64,000 bases of DNA from Sphingobacteriales bacterium (GTDB taxonomy: Bacteria; Bacteroidota; Bacteroidia; Sphingobacteriales; Sphingobacteriaceae), in NCBI GenBank assembly GCA_026390835.1, contig JAPLFD010000015.1, forward strand, positions 1 through 64,000, written 5' to 3'. The translations under genes and the position numbers were made by a program. Under the pieces are notes generated by a model that saw only the letters and a list, made by a program, of their open reading frames with translations, was not told the DNA's origin and did not search any database. Positions 1-8,925 of this stretch are shown here, piece after piece; position 1 is the first letter of the stretch; each line of letters begins with the position of its first letter.

Positions 1-98
1 GCTTGAATTTGGTAGGCAAAGGTTAGAAAAAAGCGCATGCCCACATAGGCCCTAAATTCGGGAAAACGTAAGGCGCTATATGGATCGGTTTTGGCCAC
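1..98 (-). CDS. MFS transporter, N-terminal fragment cut by the window edge
   Basis: An open frame on the minus strand runs off the left edge of the window. Read from a GTG at 98-96 it gives about 32 residues, including DPYSALRFPEFRAYVGMRFF. This matches the usual cytoplasmic lead-in and first helix of a major facilitator superfamily permease (an 'ALR..FR.Y...RF' pattern just before TM1). The GTG lies two bases after the stop of the M28 peptidase gene, so it is probably the last visible member of the same minus-strand operon. A stop codon a little upstream in the same frame limits the alternatives for the start. The substrate cannot be told from the fragment. Confidence 0.6.
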   Translation of the reverse strand, partial: MAKTDPYSALRFPEFRAYVGMRFFLTFAYQIQ

Positions 99-100
99 AA

Positions 101-1489
101 TTAGTTTTTCAATCCGTTGTGGTCAATTAAGTAAATAAGACTTGTCATGGCAGCGGCACCCAATTCTAGCTCTCTTCTATTTACATTTTCGAACACATCG
201 TTCGGCGTGTGGTGAATATCAAAATAGCGTTGCGAATCGGGTTTAAAACCAATGAGTACAATGCCCGGGCTGGCGGTTTTTAGTGGGCCTATATCGGCAC
301 CACCACCACCTATGGTAAGTCGATCGGTTTGGTAGGGTTCGAATAATTTTTCCCAATCGCCTTTTATTTTTTTGAAAAGATCTATAGGGGCATCAATGCC
401 AAAGCCACGAGGGGTAAATCCTCCGGCATCCGATTCCATGGCTACGATATGTTTTTCGCCGGTAATTTTGGCTATTTCAGCATATTTTTGTCCGCCACGC
501 AAGCCATTTTCTTCGTTCATAAATAGTACGGCTCTGATGGTGTGTTTAGGCTGATAACCCAAACTTTTTAGGATGCGCAATACCTCAATAGATTGCATAA
601 CTCCGGTTCCATCATCGTGGGCACCCTCGGCCAAATCCCATGAGTCTAAATGCCCTCCAATAGTAATAATTTCATCGGGATTGCTGCTTCCTTTCATTTC
701 TCCAATCACATTGTAGGAAAGCACATCGGGTAGGGTTTCGCAGTTTTGTTTAAAGAAGAATTTTACGGGCTCGGCCGATTTTAATTTAAGTAATCTACTC
801 AGCTCGTTTGCGCCTTTAGTTGAAATGGCTGCAGCCGGAATTTTAATTCCATTGGCCTCGTAATTCATGGCACCGGTATGTGGGTAATCGTCTATAGCAT
901 GTGTGAGAGATCTAACAATAACACCCACCGCTCCATATTTGGCCGCTTCGGATGCGCCTGCTCGGCGTTGGTCGCCAGCCATACCGTAGGAGGTACCCGT
1001 TTCAATGGGTTTTGGGTCAAATGCACGATTAAAAAAGACAATTTTTCCTTTAATTTTATCTTCGCCCAATGTTTTAAGTTCTGCCAAACTTTGTAGCTCA
1101 ATTATTTCGGCTGTGAGACCTTGTTTTGGGGTGGCTACCGAGCCGCCAAGGGCAGCAATGGGCACCACTAGATCTTTTTTACCCACTAAAATTTTACCTA
1201 TTTCTTTTTCTCCTCGTACCCAGTGTGGCACCAATACTTCTTGCAAATACACCCGGTCAAAGCCATAGCTTTCCATGAGCTTTTTGGTCCAATCTACCGC
1301 CTTTTGTGCTTGTGCTGAGCCACTTAAACGGGGGCCAATTTGCTTGCATAAATAGTTGAGATTTTGATGTGCTTTTCCGTTTACCAAAGCTTCATCGTAT
1401 ATTTTACGAAGAAAAATAGAATCGGCTGATTGGGCTAAAAGGCTAGTACTTAACATGACTAGTGCTAGAAGGAATTTTACTACTTTCAT
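101..1489 (-). CDS. M28 family zinc metallopeptidase (carboxypeptidase Q-like), secreted
   Basis: A 462-residue exported peptidase. Residues 1-20 are a signal peptide ending in LLAQ. A PA-like insert occupies roughly 120-240, and the M28 catalytic domain runs from about 255 to the end. The di-zinc ligands expected for the family are present: H280 (GGHLDSWD), D292 (AHDDGTG), E326/E327 (NEENGLRGG, general base plus ligand), D354 (ESDAGG) and H427 (IHHTPND). The insert and overall layout resemble plasma glutamate carboxypeptidase (carboxypeptidase Q), so it probably trims dipeptides or small peptides in the periplasm. It sits 43 bases after recG in the same orientation. Exact substrate unknown. 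Confidence 0.9.
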   Translation of the reverse strand: MKVVKFLLALVMLSTSLLAQSADSIFLRKIYDEALVNGKAHQNLNYLCKQIGPRLSGSAQAQKAVDWTKKLMESYGFDRVYLQEVLVPHWVRGEKEIGKILVGKKDLVVPIAALGGSVATPKQGLTAEIIELQSLAELKTLGEDKIKGKIVFFNRAFDPKPIETGTSYGMAGDQRRAGASEAAKYGAVGVIVRSLTHAIDDYPHTGAMNYEANGIKIPAAAISTKGANELSRLLKLKSAEPVKFFFKQNCETLPDVLSYNVIGEMKGSSNPDEIITIGGHLDSWDLAEGAHDDGTGVMQSIEVLRILKSLGYQPKHTIRAVLFMNEENGLRGGQKYAEIAKITGEKHIVAMESDAGGFTPRGFGIDAPIDLFKKIKGDWEKLFEPYQTDRLTIGGGGADIGPLKTASPGIVLIGFKPDSQRYFDIHHTPNDVFENVNRRELELGAAAMTSLIYLIDHNGLKN

Positions 1490-1532
1490 ATCTTTAGTGT
1501 TTTAACAAATGTAATTTTTTTAGGCATTAATT

Positions 1533-3632
1533 TTAGGATATTTTATCCAAGCTAATGCCCGGATTGCGTTGTTCGAAATACGTTCTTAAGATGGCATTTT
1601 CTAGTTTTTGCAAATCAGGGTCGTTCTCATAGAGTAGAATAACCGCCTGCCGAGCTTCTTGCAATAGGGCTTGGTCTTGGGTAATGTTGGCCAATTTTAA
1701 ATCCAACACACCACTTTGCTGTGTGCCTTCAATATCGCCGGGGCCACGTAATTGCAGGTCAATTTCCGAAATTTCAAAGCCATCGGTGGTGCGCACCATC
1801 GTGTTGAGCCGTAGCTTGGCGTCGTTGCTTAGTTTATTACCCGACATTAAAATGCAATACGATTGTTCGGCTCCTCTACCCACTCGGCCCCTGAGTTGGT
1901 GTAATTGCGATAGGCCAAAACGTTCGGCATTTTCGATAATCATAACACTGGCATTGGGCACATTTACGCCTACTTCAATTACGGTGGTAGCTACCATTAT
2001 TTGGGTTTGCCCTTTTACGAAGCGTTGCATTTCAAATTCTTTGTCGGCGGCGGATAATTTTCCGTGCACCATGCTGATGCGGTATTCGGGCAGGGGAAAC
2101 TCTTGACTAATGGCCTCTATTCCGGCTTCTAAATATAATAAATCGAGTTTTTCGCTTTCTTTAATAAGCGGGTACACAATGTAAACCTGTCGGCCTTTGG
2201 CAATTTCTTCCCGCATAAAACCAAACATGCGTAAGCGTTGGCTTTCGTAAAAATGCCGAGTTTCTATGGGTTTTCTGCCCACTGGTAATTCATTAATTAC
2301 CGAAATATCTAGATCGCCATAAAGGGTCATGGCCAAAGTTCGGGGTATGGGCGTGGCTGTCATGACCAACACATGGGGCGGAACTAGGCTTTTCTTCCAT
2401 AATTTAGCTCGTTGCTCTACTCCAAAGCGGTGTTGTTCATCAATAACTACTAGTCCTAAGTTTTTGAATTGAACCACCTCTTCAATAAGTGCATGGGTGC
2501 CAATTAAAATATTTATTTGCCCATTCTCTAAGCCCTCGTGAATAATTTTGCGTTGCTTGGCTTTTACCGATCCGGTGAGGAGTTCAATATTTACCAAACC
2601 ATCGCCCACCAATTCTTTTAGAGAGTTGAAATGTTGCCTTGCTAAGATTTCGGTTGGAGCCATTAAACAGGTTTGATAGCCGTTATCAATGGCCAAAAGC
2701 ATGGTCATTAGGGCTACGATAGTTTTTCCGCTTCCCACATCACCTTGAAGCAAACGGTTCATTTGAACGCCTTTTTGGGTATCGAGGCGAATTTCTTTGA
2801 GTACTCGTTTTTGTGCTTCAGTGAGTTTAAAGGGCAACTTAGTATTGTAAAATGTATTAAATTTTTCGCCCACTTCTTCAAAAATTACACCCTTAAACTT
2901 TCTACTTCTAAGCAGTTTGTTTTTTAATATTTTAAGTTGGATAAAGAATAACTCATCAAACTTTATGCGTTTTTGTGCTTGGGTCAATTGCTGGGCATCT
3001 TCTGGAAAATGAATGTTTAGGAGTGCTTCTCTGAGGCCAATGAGCTGATGTTGCACCTTTAGGTATTCGGGTAAGTTTTCTTCCACTTCGGATATGCAGC
3101 TTTCTAAAACAGCCGCTTGCAAACGTTGTAGTCCTTTGCTATCTAAGGTGGCTAGTTTTAATTTTTCGGTAGATGAATAAACCGGTTGTAAGTGTAGATT
3201 CCCTTGTTTTTTGGCCTTTGGATTGTACACCTCAATTTCGGGGTGCGATATGGATATGCGGCCATTAAATACGGTAGGTTTGCCAAAAACTATATATACG
3301 GAGCCTATTTGTATATTGCGTTCAAACCATTTTATAGATTGAAACCATACCGTTTCGAAGGTTCCAGTATCGTCTTTGAACTCAACTACCAAACGTTTGG
3401 TTCTTTTTTCACCTACCACTGCTTTGCTGAGCACTCGGGCCAAAACCTGCACATGAGGCAACTCGGCGTTTAGTTGAGTTACTTTATAAAATCGGGTACG
3501 ATCAATGTATCGGAAGGGATAGTTTTGCAATAAATCGGCATAGGTGTATACGCCCAACTCTTTTTTGAGGAGTTCGCCCCGTTGTGGTCCTACACCTTTT
3601 AGGTACTCAATAGGAGTACTTAGTTTATGCAT
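1533..3632 (-). CDS. recG: ATP-dependent DNA helicase RecG
   Basis: A 699-residue superfamily 2 helicase that regresses stalled replication forks and branch-migrates Holliday junctions. The N-terminal wedge/OB domain covers about 1-200. Helicase motif I is GDVGSGKT at 297-304, motif II is the RecG/Mfd-type DEQHRFG, motif III is TATPIPRT, and motif VI is QLRGRVGRG. The C-terminal part has the TQQSG segment typical of RecG. Length is normal for the family. It lies 9 bases downstream of the EamA transporter gene and is probably cotranscribed with it. No missing motif seen. Confidence 0.97.
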   Translation of the reverse strand: MHKLSTPIEYLKGVGPQRGELLKKELGVYTYADLLQNYPFRYIDRTRFYKVTQLNAELPHVQVLARVLSKAVVGEKRTKRLVVEFKDDTGTFETVWFQSIKWFERNIQIGSVYIVFGKPTVFNGRISISHPEIEVYNPKAKKQGNLHLQPVYSSTEKLKLATLDSKGLQRLQAAVLESCISEVEENLPEYLKVQHQLIGLREALLNIHFPEDAQQLTQAQKRIKFDELFFIQLKILKNKLLRSRKFKGVIFEEVGEKFNTFYNTKLPFKLTEAQKRVLKEIRLDTQKGVQMNRLLQGDVGSGKTIVALMTMLLAIDNGYQTCLMAPTEILARQHFNSLKELVGDGLVNIELLTGSVKAKQRKIIHEGLENGQINILIGTHALIEEVVQFKNLGLVVIDEQHRFGVEQRAKLWKKSLVPPHVLVMTATPIPRTLAMTLYGDLDISVINELPVGRKPIETRHFYESQRLRMFGFMREEIAKGRQVYIVYPLIKESEKLDLLYLEAGIEAISQEFPLPEYRISMVHGKLSAADKEFEMQRFVKGQTQIMVATTVIEVGVNVPNASVMIIENAERFGLSQLHQLRGRVGRGAEQSYCILMSGNKLSNDAKLRLNTMVRTTDGFEISEIDLQLRGPGDIEGTQQSGVLDLKLANITQDQALLQEARQAVILLYENDPDLQKLENAILRTYFEQRNPGISLDKIS

Positions 3633-3641
3633 GTTTTCCGT

Positions 3642-4556
3642 TTAGTCTACTTGCTTTTTATACTTAGCTAATAAACTAGCTACAAGCGCCCAGTTAAATA
3701 CTATTACTGCTAGCAAGAGTAATAGATAGGCTAGAATTTGCTGCTGGTTTATCGACTCATGAAAATAGAAAATAGCTACGGCAAAAGCAACTAGTGGATT
3801 GGCGTAGATGAGAATTCCCATGGTAGAAGAGGGCAAGCCAATAAGTGAATATAAACTTAAAAATAAGGGGATTATGGTAAATACCACAGAAATGACTAAA
3901 ATTACGATCCAGAAATGCCCATCCCAGGGGAAACTGCCGTGGTGGTAAAAAAAGAAAGGGAGCATAATTAGGGTGGATAATACGAGTTGTACCCCTAGCA
4001 TATTAAACTTATCTATTTCTACCACTACACGTTGAATAAGTAGGTAACCGGTATATAAACTGGCAATTAGCACCGACCACCATACATCTCTTAATGAACC
4101 TTGGGCTAAAATTAAAATACTAATTAAGGCAATGCCAATAGCTATAAACTTAATGGGGGTAAGATGTTCTTTTAAGAGGATAAAACCACCCATAGCCGTT
4201 AATAGCGGGCAAACCATATAGGCAAAGGCTGCAGATGTTAAACTAACATGGTTTACAGCATAAATAAAAGCGAACCAATTTGCGGTAACCAAAACTCCGG
4301 CTAAAAGTGTGAGTAATAGAATGCGCTTGCGTTGTTTTGGGTCTAAGTCCTTTATTCGAGCAATATCTTCTTTTAATTTTTGTTTCCGGAATAGGGCAAT
4401 TACAATCCAAGTGATAGATAAAGAGGTGAGGATGCGGTAGTGTAAAATTTCATCTGAGGGGTATGCTTTGAGCATACGTAATGGAATAGAAAAAAAGCCC
4501 CAAAGTGCTGTGGCTGTTAGGGCTGCTATAAAATACTTGACTCTGCTCTCCTTCAC
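3642..4556 (-). CDS. EamA/DMT-family membrane transporter
   Basis: A 304-residue integral membrane protein with about ten hydrophobic helices arranged as two EamA repeats, the drug/metabolite transporter layout. The loop LKEHLTPIKFIAIGIALI after the fourth or fifth helix is typical of the family. The start is a GTG whose first G is also the last base of the ridA stop codon (TAGTG), which suggests translational coupling. Substrate is unknown; members export amino acids, nucleosides or other small metabolites. Neighbour ridA does not settle this. Confidence 0.85.
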   Translation of the reverse strand: MKESRVKYFIAALTATALWGFFSIPLRMLKAYPSDEILHYRILTSLSITWIVIALFRKQKLKEDIARIKDLDPKQRKRILLLTLLAGVLVTANWFAFIYAVNHVSLTSAAFAYMVCPLLTAMGGFILLKEHLTPIKFIAIGIALISILILAQGSLRDVWWSVLIASLYTGYLLIQRVVVEIDKFNMLGVQLVLSTLIMLPFFFYHHGSFPWDGHFWIVILVISVVFTIIPLFLSLYSLIGLPSSTMGILIYANPLVAFAVAIFYFHESINQQQILAYLLLLLAVIVFNWALVASLLAKYKKQVD

Positions 4557-4936
4557 TATATTGCGGCTATAACCGATATCTCTACGTTTACATTTTTGGG
4601 TAGGCCGAGTACGGCTACAGTTTCTCTAGCAGGGAAAGTACCACTAAAATAACTACCATATACCTCGTTTACTTGAGCAAAGTAGCCCATATTGCTTAAA
4701 AAAATACTGGTTTTCACCACATTTTCGAACGTACAGTTGGCTTCTTGGAGTAGTTTTTTAATATTCTCCATGACCTGGGTGCTTTCTACTACAATATCGC
4801 CTTCAACCAATTCGTTGGTGGCTGGATTAATGGCAATTTGGCCAGATAAAAATAGGAATGAACCGCTCTGAATACCTTGACTATATGGCCCAATAGGTTC
4901 GGGTGCTTGCTTGGTGTAAAGTACTTGTTTACTCAT
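4556..4936 (-). CDS. ridA: RidA family enamine/imine deaminase
   Basis: A 126-residue YjgF/YER057c/UK114 protein that hydrolyses reactive enamine/imine intermediates released by PLP enzymes. Signature elements are APEPIGPYSQ near the N-terminus, LSGQIAINP, and FPARETVAV with the conserved Arg that binds the substrate carboxylate. A longer frame exists from a GTG at 4951. The ATG at 4936 is preferred because it gives the standard MSKQ-type N-terminus and overlaps the stop of the preceding small gene as ATGA. It is followed by the EamA gene with a one-base overlap. Confidence 0.93.
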   Translation of the reverse strand: MSKQVLYTKQAPEPIGPYSQGIQSGSFLFLSGQIAINPATNELVEGDIVVESTQVMENIKKLLQEANCTFENVVKTSIFLSNMGYFAQVNEVYGSYFSGTFPARETVAVLGLPKNVNVEISVIAAI

Positions 4937-5073
4937 CTTTGTGTAACCCACTGAATTAGTTTGTAAATAATGCCCCCTAAAAACAATATCATTGCGATGT
5001 TATTAATCGCATGCATGACTTTTAGATTGAAACTACTAGGTCTGTTCGGATCTTTTTTTCTGAAGAAATACAT
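4933..5073 (-). CDS. small single-pass membrane protein, DUF6728-like
   Basis: A 46-codon frame that starts at ATG 5073 and whose TGA overlaps the ridA start by four bases (ATGA). The product begins MYFFRKKDPNRPSSFNLK and then has one hydrophobic helix (about residues 24-40, IAMILFLGGIIYKL). The basic head and single helix resemble a group of roughly 50-residue Bacteroidota proteins that I recall as DUF6728. The tight coupling to ridA and the clean family-like N-terminus argue for a real gene. Function unknown. It is probably the first gene of the minus-strand operon running to recG and beyond. Confidence 0.65.
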   Translation of the reverse strand: MYFFRKKDPNRPSSFNLKVMHAINNIAMILFLGGIIYKLIQWVTQR

Positions 5074-5091
5074 GGTATCAAAGGTATAAAC

Positions 5092-5129
5092 AAAAAAAGA
5101 GTCCCGATGTGTACCGGGACTCTTTTTTT
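5092..5129 (-). terminator. intrinsic terminator after ompA
   Basis: A perfect inverted repeat: A7GAGTCCCG (5092-5106), an 8-base loop, then CGGGACTCT7 (5115-5129). On the minus strand it gives a GC-rich stem followed by a run of seven T, 23 bases after the ompA stop. It separates ompA from the ridA operon. Because A- and T-runs flank both sides it could act in both directions. Confidence 0.9.
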
Positions 5130-5151
5130 ATGAGTGCTTTTAGAAAGCGAA

Positions 5152-6513
5152 TTACCTCACAACTTCTACACGTCTGTTTAACTGACGACCTTCTTCGGTG
5201 GCGTTTGAAGCAACCGGACGAGTTTCGCCAAAACCTTTCGTAACGATTTTGCTAGCAGCAACACCAGAGTTTACCAAATAGGTTTTAACAGCATTTGCAC
5301 GATCTTTTGATAATTGTAAGTTATAATCAGGGGTACCTTCTTCAGAAGCGTGACCACCTAATTCTACTTTTAAAATTACTTTGCTTCTTAAGTCATTAGA
5401 CAATTGATCTAATACAGGGTAAGAAGAAGTTTTAAGTACGGATGAGTTATACTCAAACTGAATAGCATTTGCCGAAGAGCTTGGAGAGCCTGGGCAACCA
5501 TTGAATTCTGGAGTACCTTTTTCAGTTGGGCAACTATCTTTAGAATCTGGCACACCATCGTTATCGGTATCTAAAGGACAACCGCCACCATCAACTTTTA
5601 CTCCTGCTTCGGTGTTCGGGCATTTGTCTAGTTTATCAGCAACACCGTCGCCATCGCTATCTTTTAATAAATCTGCAGCTTCTAAGGTGCTTACACGTTG
5701 TTTTAATGCGTCTAATTCTTTGCGCAATGAAGGATCTTTTAATTCATCATACATCAGTGCTAGTGGGTTTACCCAGTCTAAGTTTGGTTTGGTTTTTGCA
5801 CCCAAAGAAAATTCTAAGCCTGCAGAGGTATAAGACCAGCTATCGTTCCCAGGAGCAACAGTTCCATCTACATTATCCGTGTTGATGAAGTTCATGGTGT
5901 ATCCTAAATCGAAATTAACTCGGTTTGATACTTTGAATTTAGCACCCAGACCAACGGGAATAAAGTTGTCTTGAGCGTATTTTTTAGTTCCGCTAGCACC
6001 ATAAGTGCCTTGGTAATCGGTAGCTACGTTTAATGCATTGGTAATTTTGTAAGCATATCCAGCAATCCCGTATCCAGCTTTTACAATGAAATTTACCGCA
6101 TTTTCTCTGTTCAAGAAATCTACAGTAGCTACGTTAATTACGCCACTCAAACTTGTAGTCCAAGCCATTTTGGTTTCATAAGCTAAATTGCCGCCTAAGC
6201 CACTACTTCCAGATAATTTACCAGCACCAAATCCGAATTCTAATCCGAATGAATGAGCCAATTGCTTACGCAAAGAAAGACCGTAGCCCAGGTTTAAATC
6301 ACCTTCGGCATAATCTTTTACGCCACCTGCTAAGGTATTAGGTGCTGTAGCTCCTAAATTAAAACCTACCGACCAGGTTCTGTATTGGGTTCTGCCACCA
6401 AATATTTTGGGTGTTGAGCTTGTATCCGATTCTTGTGCAGTTGAAACGGCAGTGAGACCCAACAAAATAACAATTGAGAGGGTAATAACTTTTTTAGATG
6501 TAGAAAAAATCAT
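5152..6513 (-). CDS. OmpA family outer-membrane protein with thrombospondin type 3 repeats
   Basis: A 453-residue OmpA-like porin. A signal peptide of about 26 residues (ending TAVSTAQ) is followed by an N-terminal beta-barrel of roughly 220 residues. Calcium-binding type 3 repeats follow (DSDGDGVADKLDKCPN, DTDNDGVPDSKDSCP). The C-terminal OmpA domain (about 345-453) is periplasmic and binds peptidoglycan, with NYNLQLSKDRAN-like and GFGETRPVASN segments. It anchors the outer membrane to the cell wall. It is transcribed alone: a good promoter lies upstream and a strong terminator lies just downstream. Confidence 0.95.
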   Translation of the reverse strand: MIFSTSKKVITLSIVILLGLTAVSTAQESDTSSTPKIFGGRTQYRTWSVGFNLGATAPNTLAGGVKDYAEGDLNLGYGLSLRKQLAHSFGLEFGFGAGKLSGSSGLGGNLAYETKMAWTTSLSGVINVATVDFLNRENAVNFIVKAGYGIAGYAYKITNALNVATDYQGTYGASGTKKYAQDNFIPVGLGAKFKVSNRVNFDLGYTMNFINTDNVDGTVAPGNDSWSYTSAGLEFSLGAKTKPNLDWVNPLALMYDELKDPSLRKELDALKQRVSTLEAADLLKDSDGDGVADKLDKCPNTEAGVKVDGGGCPLDTDNDGVPDSKDSCPTEKGTPEFNGCPGSPSSSANAIQFEYNSSVLKTSSYPVLDQLSNDLRSKVILKVELGGHASEEGTPDYNLQLSKDRANAVKTYLVNSGVAASKIVTKGFGETRPVASNATEEGRQLNRRVEVVR

Positions 6514-6559
6514 ATTCTTTTTTTAAGGTTAAACTATTTCTTTTTGTATAAATTTTTTG

Positions 6560-6590
6560 CAAAATTAATGATAAGTTTGGTTCGAGCAAA
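6560..6590 (-). promoter_or_regulatory. Bacteroidota-type promoter of ompA
   Basis: On the minus strand, TTTG (6590-6587) is followed after 19 bases by TAATTTTG (6567-6560). This fits the -33 TTTG / -7 TAnnTTTG consensus of the Bacteroidota housekeeping sigma factor. The predicted transcript would start near 6553, about 40 bases ahead of the ompA ATG. The match is by eye; the start site is not measured. Confidence 0.7.
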
Positions 6591-6598
6591 CCATCGAA

Positions 6599-6622
6599 CG
6601 TGTGTACTAAATTTCACACACG
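6599..6622. promoter_or_regulatory. 24-bp inverted repeat, possible operator between ompA and pepP
   Basis: CGTGTGT (6599-6605) and ACACACG (6616-6622) form a perfect 7-bp inverted repeat around a 10-base A+T-rich centre. It lies just upstream of the predicted ompA -33 element and 65 bases before the pepP start. That is the geometry of a dimeric regulator site in a divergent intergenic region. There is no T-run, so it is not a terminator. The binding protein is unknown. Confidence 0.35.
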
Positions 6623-6686
6623 CATTTATAAGGTGTAAAGATAAAATTATTATCCTAAAAATCATTATAGTTAATATTAAATAATT

Positions 6687-7976
6687 ATGAAATATATAGC
6701 CCCTGATGCTAGTTTATTTGTGCTGAATCGGAAGAATTTTTCCCAGCGTTTAAAACCAAAATCGATAGCTATTTTTAATGCGAATGATGAGCAGTTACGT
6801 AGCGGCGATCAAAATTTTGCCTTTAAGCAAAATCCCGATTTATTTTATTTAAGCGGCATTGATCAAGAGCAAAGTATTTTAATCTTGTTCCCAGATTGTC
6901 CTAATCCATTGTACAGGGAGGTGCTTTTTTTACGTCAGACCAACGACCATATTAAAGTGTGGGAAGGTCACAAATATACCAAAGAAGAGGCTAAAAAGGC
7001 TTCGGGGTTGGAGCAGGTTTTTTGGCTCGATGAGTTTTGGACTGTTTTGCCGTCTATTATTCATTATGCCGAAAACATCTATTTAAATACCAACGAGAAC
7101 GACCGTTCGGTGTTTGAAGTGCCTTACCGCGATTTACGCTTTATACAGCAATTGAAGGAGCGCTACCCTTTGCATCGGTATGAGCGTAGTGCTTTAATAT
7201 TGCGTGATTTACGCCCAATTAAATCGGAAATAGAGGTTCAATTGACCAAAAAAGCGTGTGAAATTACTCGTGATGCCTTTGTTCGGGTTTTAAAATTTAC
7301 CAAGCCGGGTGTAAGCGAATATGAAATTGAGGCCGAAATTATTCACGAATTTATTCGCCAAAGAGCAACCGGTCATGCCTATAACCCCATTATTGCTTCG
7401 GGCCCTAATGCCAACATTTTGCATTACAACGATAATAATCAAGTGTGCAAAGCCGGTGATGTTATTCTATTTGATTTTGGTGCCGAATATGCCAATTACA
7501 ATGCGGATATGAGTCGGTCTATTCCGGTTAGCGGCCGTTTTAATCCACGCCAAAAAGAGGTATATAATGCGGTATTGAGGGTAATGAGGGCTGCCACAAA
7601 ATTATTAGTTGCTGGTACTATTTGGAACGAATACCAAGATGAAGTTGGCCGCATTATGGAGGCCGAATTAATTGGTTTGGGTTTGTTAGATAAGCAAGCC
7701 GTAGCCAAACAAAACCCGGCGGCACCGCTATATAAAAAATACTTTATGCACGGCACTTCGCACCATTTGGGTATTGATGTGCACGATTTTGCTAGCCGCT
7801 ATAAAGCCTTTGAAGTAGGCAATATTTTAACCTGCGAACCGGGCATTTACATTCCCGAAGAAGGTTTGGGTATGCGTATTGAGAATAATATTCTAATCAC
7901 TAAAAATGGTAATATTGATTTGATGGCCGATATACCAGTAGAGGTAGAAGAGCTGGAAGATATTATGAACGGCTAG
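6687..7976 (+). CDS. pepP: Xaa-Pro aminopeptidase (M24B), PepP-like
   Basis: A 429-residue cytosolic metallopeptidase that removes an N-terminal residue preceding proline. The AMP-N domain (about 5-135) precedes the pita-bread catalytic domain. All five metal ligands are visible: D263 (LFDFGAEY), D274 (NADMSRS), H359 (HGTSHHLGIDVHD), E384 (CEPGIYIPEEG) and E399 (MRIENN). There is no signal peptide. It is divergent from ompA. Its last 14 bases overlap the 3' end of meaB on the other strand. Confidence 0.95.
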   Translation: MKYIAPDASLFVLNRKNFSQRLKPKSIAIFNANDEQLRSGDQNFAFKQNPDLFYLSGIDQEQSILILFPDCPNPLYREVLFLRQTNDHIKVWEGHKYTKEEAKKASGLEQVFWLDEFWTVLPSIIHYAENIYLNTNENDRSVFEVPYRDLRFIQQLKERYPLHRYERSALILRDLRPIKSEIEVQLTKKACEITRDAFVRVLKFTKPGVSEYEIEAEIIHEFIRQRATGHAYNPIIASGPNANILHYNDNNQVCKAGDVILFDFGAEYANYNADMSRSIPVSGRFNPRQKEVYNAVLRVMRAATKLLVAGTIWNEYQDEVGRIMEAELIGLGLLDKQAVAKQNPAAPLYKKYFMHGTSHHLGIDVHDFASRYKAFEVGNILTCEPGIYIPEEGLGMRIENNILITKNGNIDLMADIPVEVEELEDIMNG

Positions 7977-8838
7977 TCCAGTTAGCTATAAACTGGTAGA
8001 GATTAAAATCACTTTTTTGAACAGCTTCAGCAAGATCTTGTTGGAGCTGTTCTTTGTTTAGGCCTGCCGTAAGTTTTTGTTGTAGCAATTGCCAAGCTTT
8101 TTGTGCCAATAGCTGTTGTTTTTTTGTTGAGGGTGTTTTCTCAAACTGATCTATAAAGGCAATGAGTTCTTTGATACCTTTTGCTTTGCTAGCCACGGTG
8201 CTTAACACCGGTATGGGCTCTGCTTTTTGCTGACTTAGTTTTTTAAGCGTATTCGCAAAAATTTCGGCTCCTTCACGGTCGGCTTTGTTTACTATAAACG
8301 CATCTGCAATTTCCATTAAACCCGATTTTATTCCTTGAATCTCATCGCCGGCTTCGGGAACCAATACCACTAAAGTAATATCGGCTAAACCGGCAATTTC
8401 TACTTCCGATTGGCCTACGCCTACGGTTTCCACCAAAATATAATCGAAACCTGCCGAGCGCAATACATCGGCTAACTCGATAGTTTTGGCAGACAAGCCA
8501 CCCAATGAACCCCGAGTGGCTAAGGAACGAATGAACACGTTAGGTTTAGTAAATTGTTCGGCCATGCGAATGCGGTCGCCAAGCAAAGAACCTAAATTGA
8601 AAGGAGAGGTGGGGTCAATAGCCAATACCGCTACGTATTTGTATTGGGCACTCCAATGGTTTAGCAGGGCATTTACCAAGGTACTTTTGCCGGCTCCCGG
8701 GGGGCCAGTAATGCCAATAATGGGCGTAGCATTGGGCTTTAGTCCAAGCAAAATATCGCGATAGCCCTCTACACTATTTTCCACCAAGCTTAGGGCTCTC
8801 GATAATTCTTTAAAATCTGTTTTACTAGCCTTTGGCAT
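7963..8838 (-). CDS. meaB: methylmalonyl-CoA mutase-associated GTPase MeaB
   Basis: A 291-residue G3E-type P-loop GTPase that protects and loads methylmalonyl-CoA mutase with adenosylcobalamin. Walker A is GPPGAGKS at 45-52. The segments VLAIDPTSPFNLGSLLGDRIRM, FIRSLATRGSLGGLS and ILVETVGVGQSE are hallmarks of the ArgK/MeaB family. NKAD supplies the guanine-specificity motif. It is somewhat short at the C-terminus compared with typical members of 320-330 residues. The mutase subunits are not in this window. The 3' end overlaps pepP convergently. Confidence 0.93.
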   Translation of the reverse strand: MPKASKTDFKELSRALSLVENSVEGYRDILLGLKPNATPIIGITGPPGAGKSTLVNALLNHWSAQYKYVAVLAIDPTSPFNLGSLLGDRIRMAEQFTKPNVFIRSLATRGSLGGLSAKTIELADVLRSAGFDYILVETVGVGQSEVEIAGLADITLVVLVPEAGDEIQGIKSGLMEIADAFIVNKADREGAEIFANTLKKLSQQKAEPIPVLSTVASKAKGIKELIAFIDQFEKTPSTKKQQLLAQKAWQLLQQKLTAGLNKEQLQQDLAEAVQKSDFNLYQFIANWTSRS

Positions 8839-8925
8839 CTTACAAAAAACACGTTTTTTATCCGTATTCCAAAATCATTCTCCTACTGAGATAGATAATT
8901 ATAAATTTAAAAGTATTTTCGCTTA

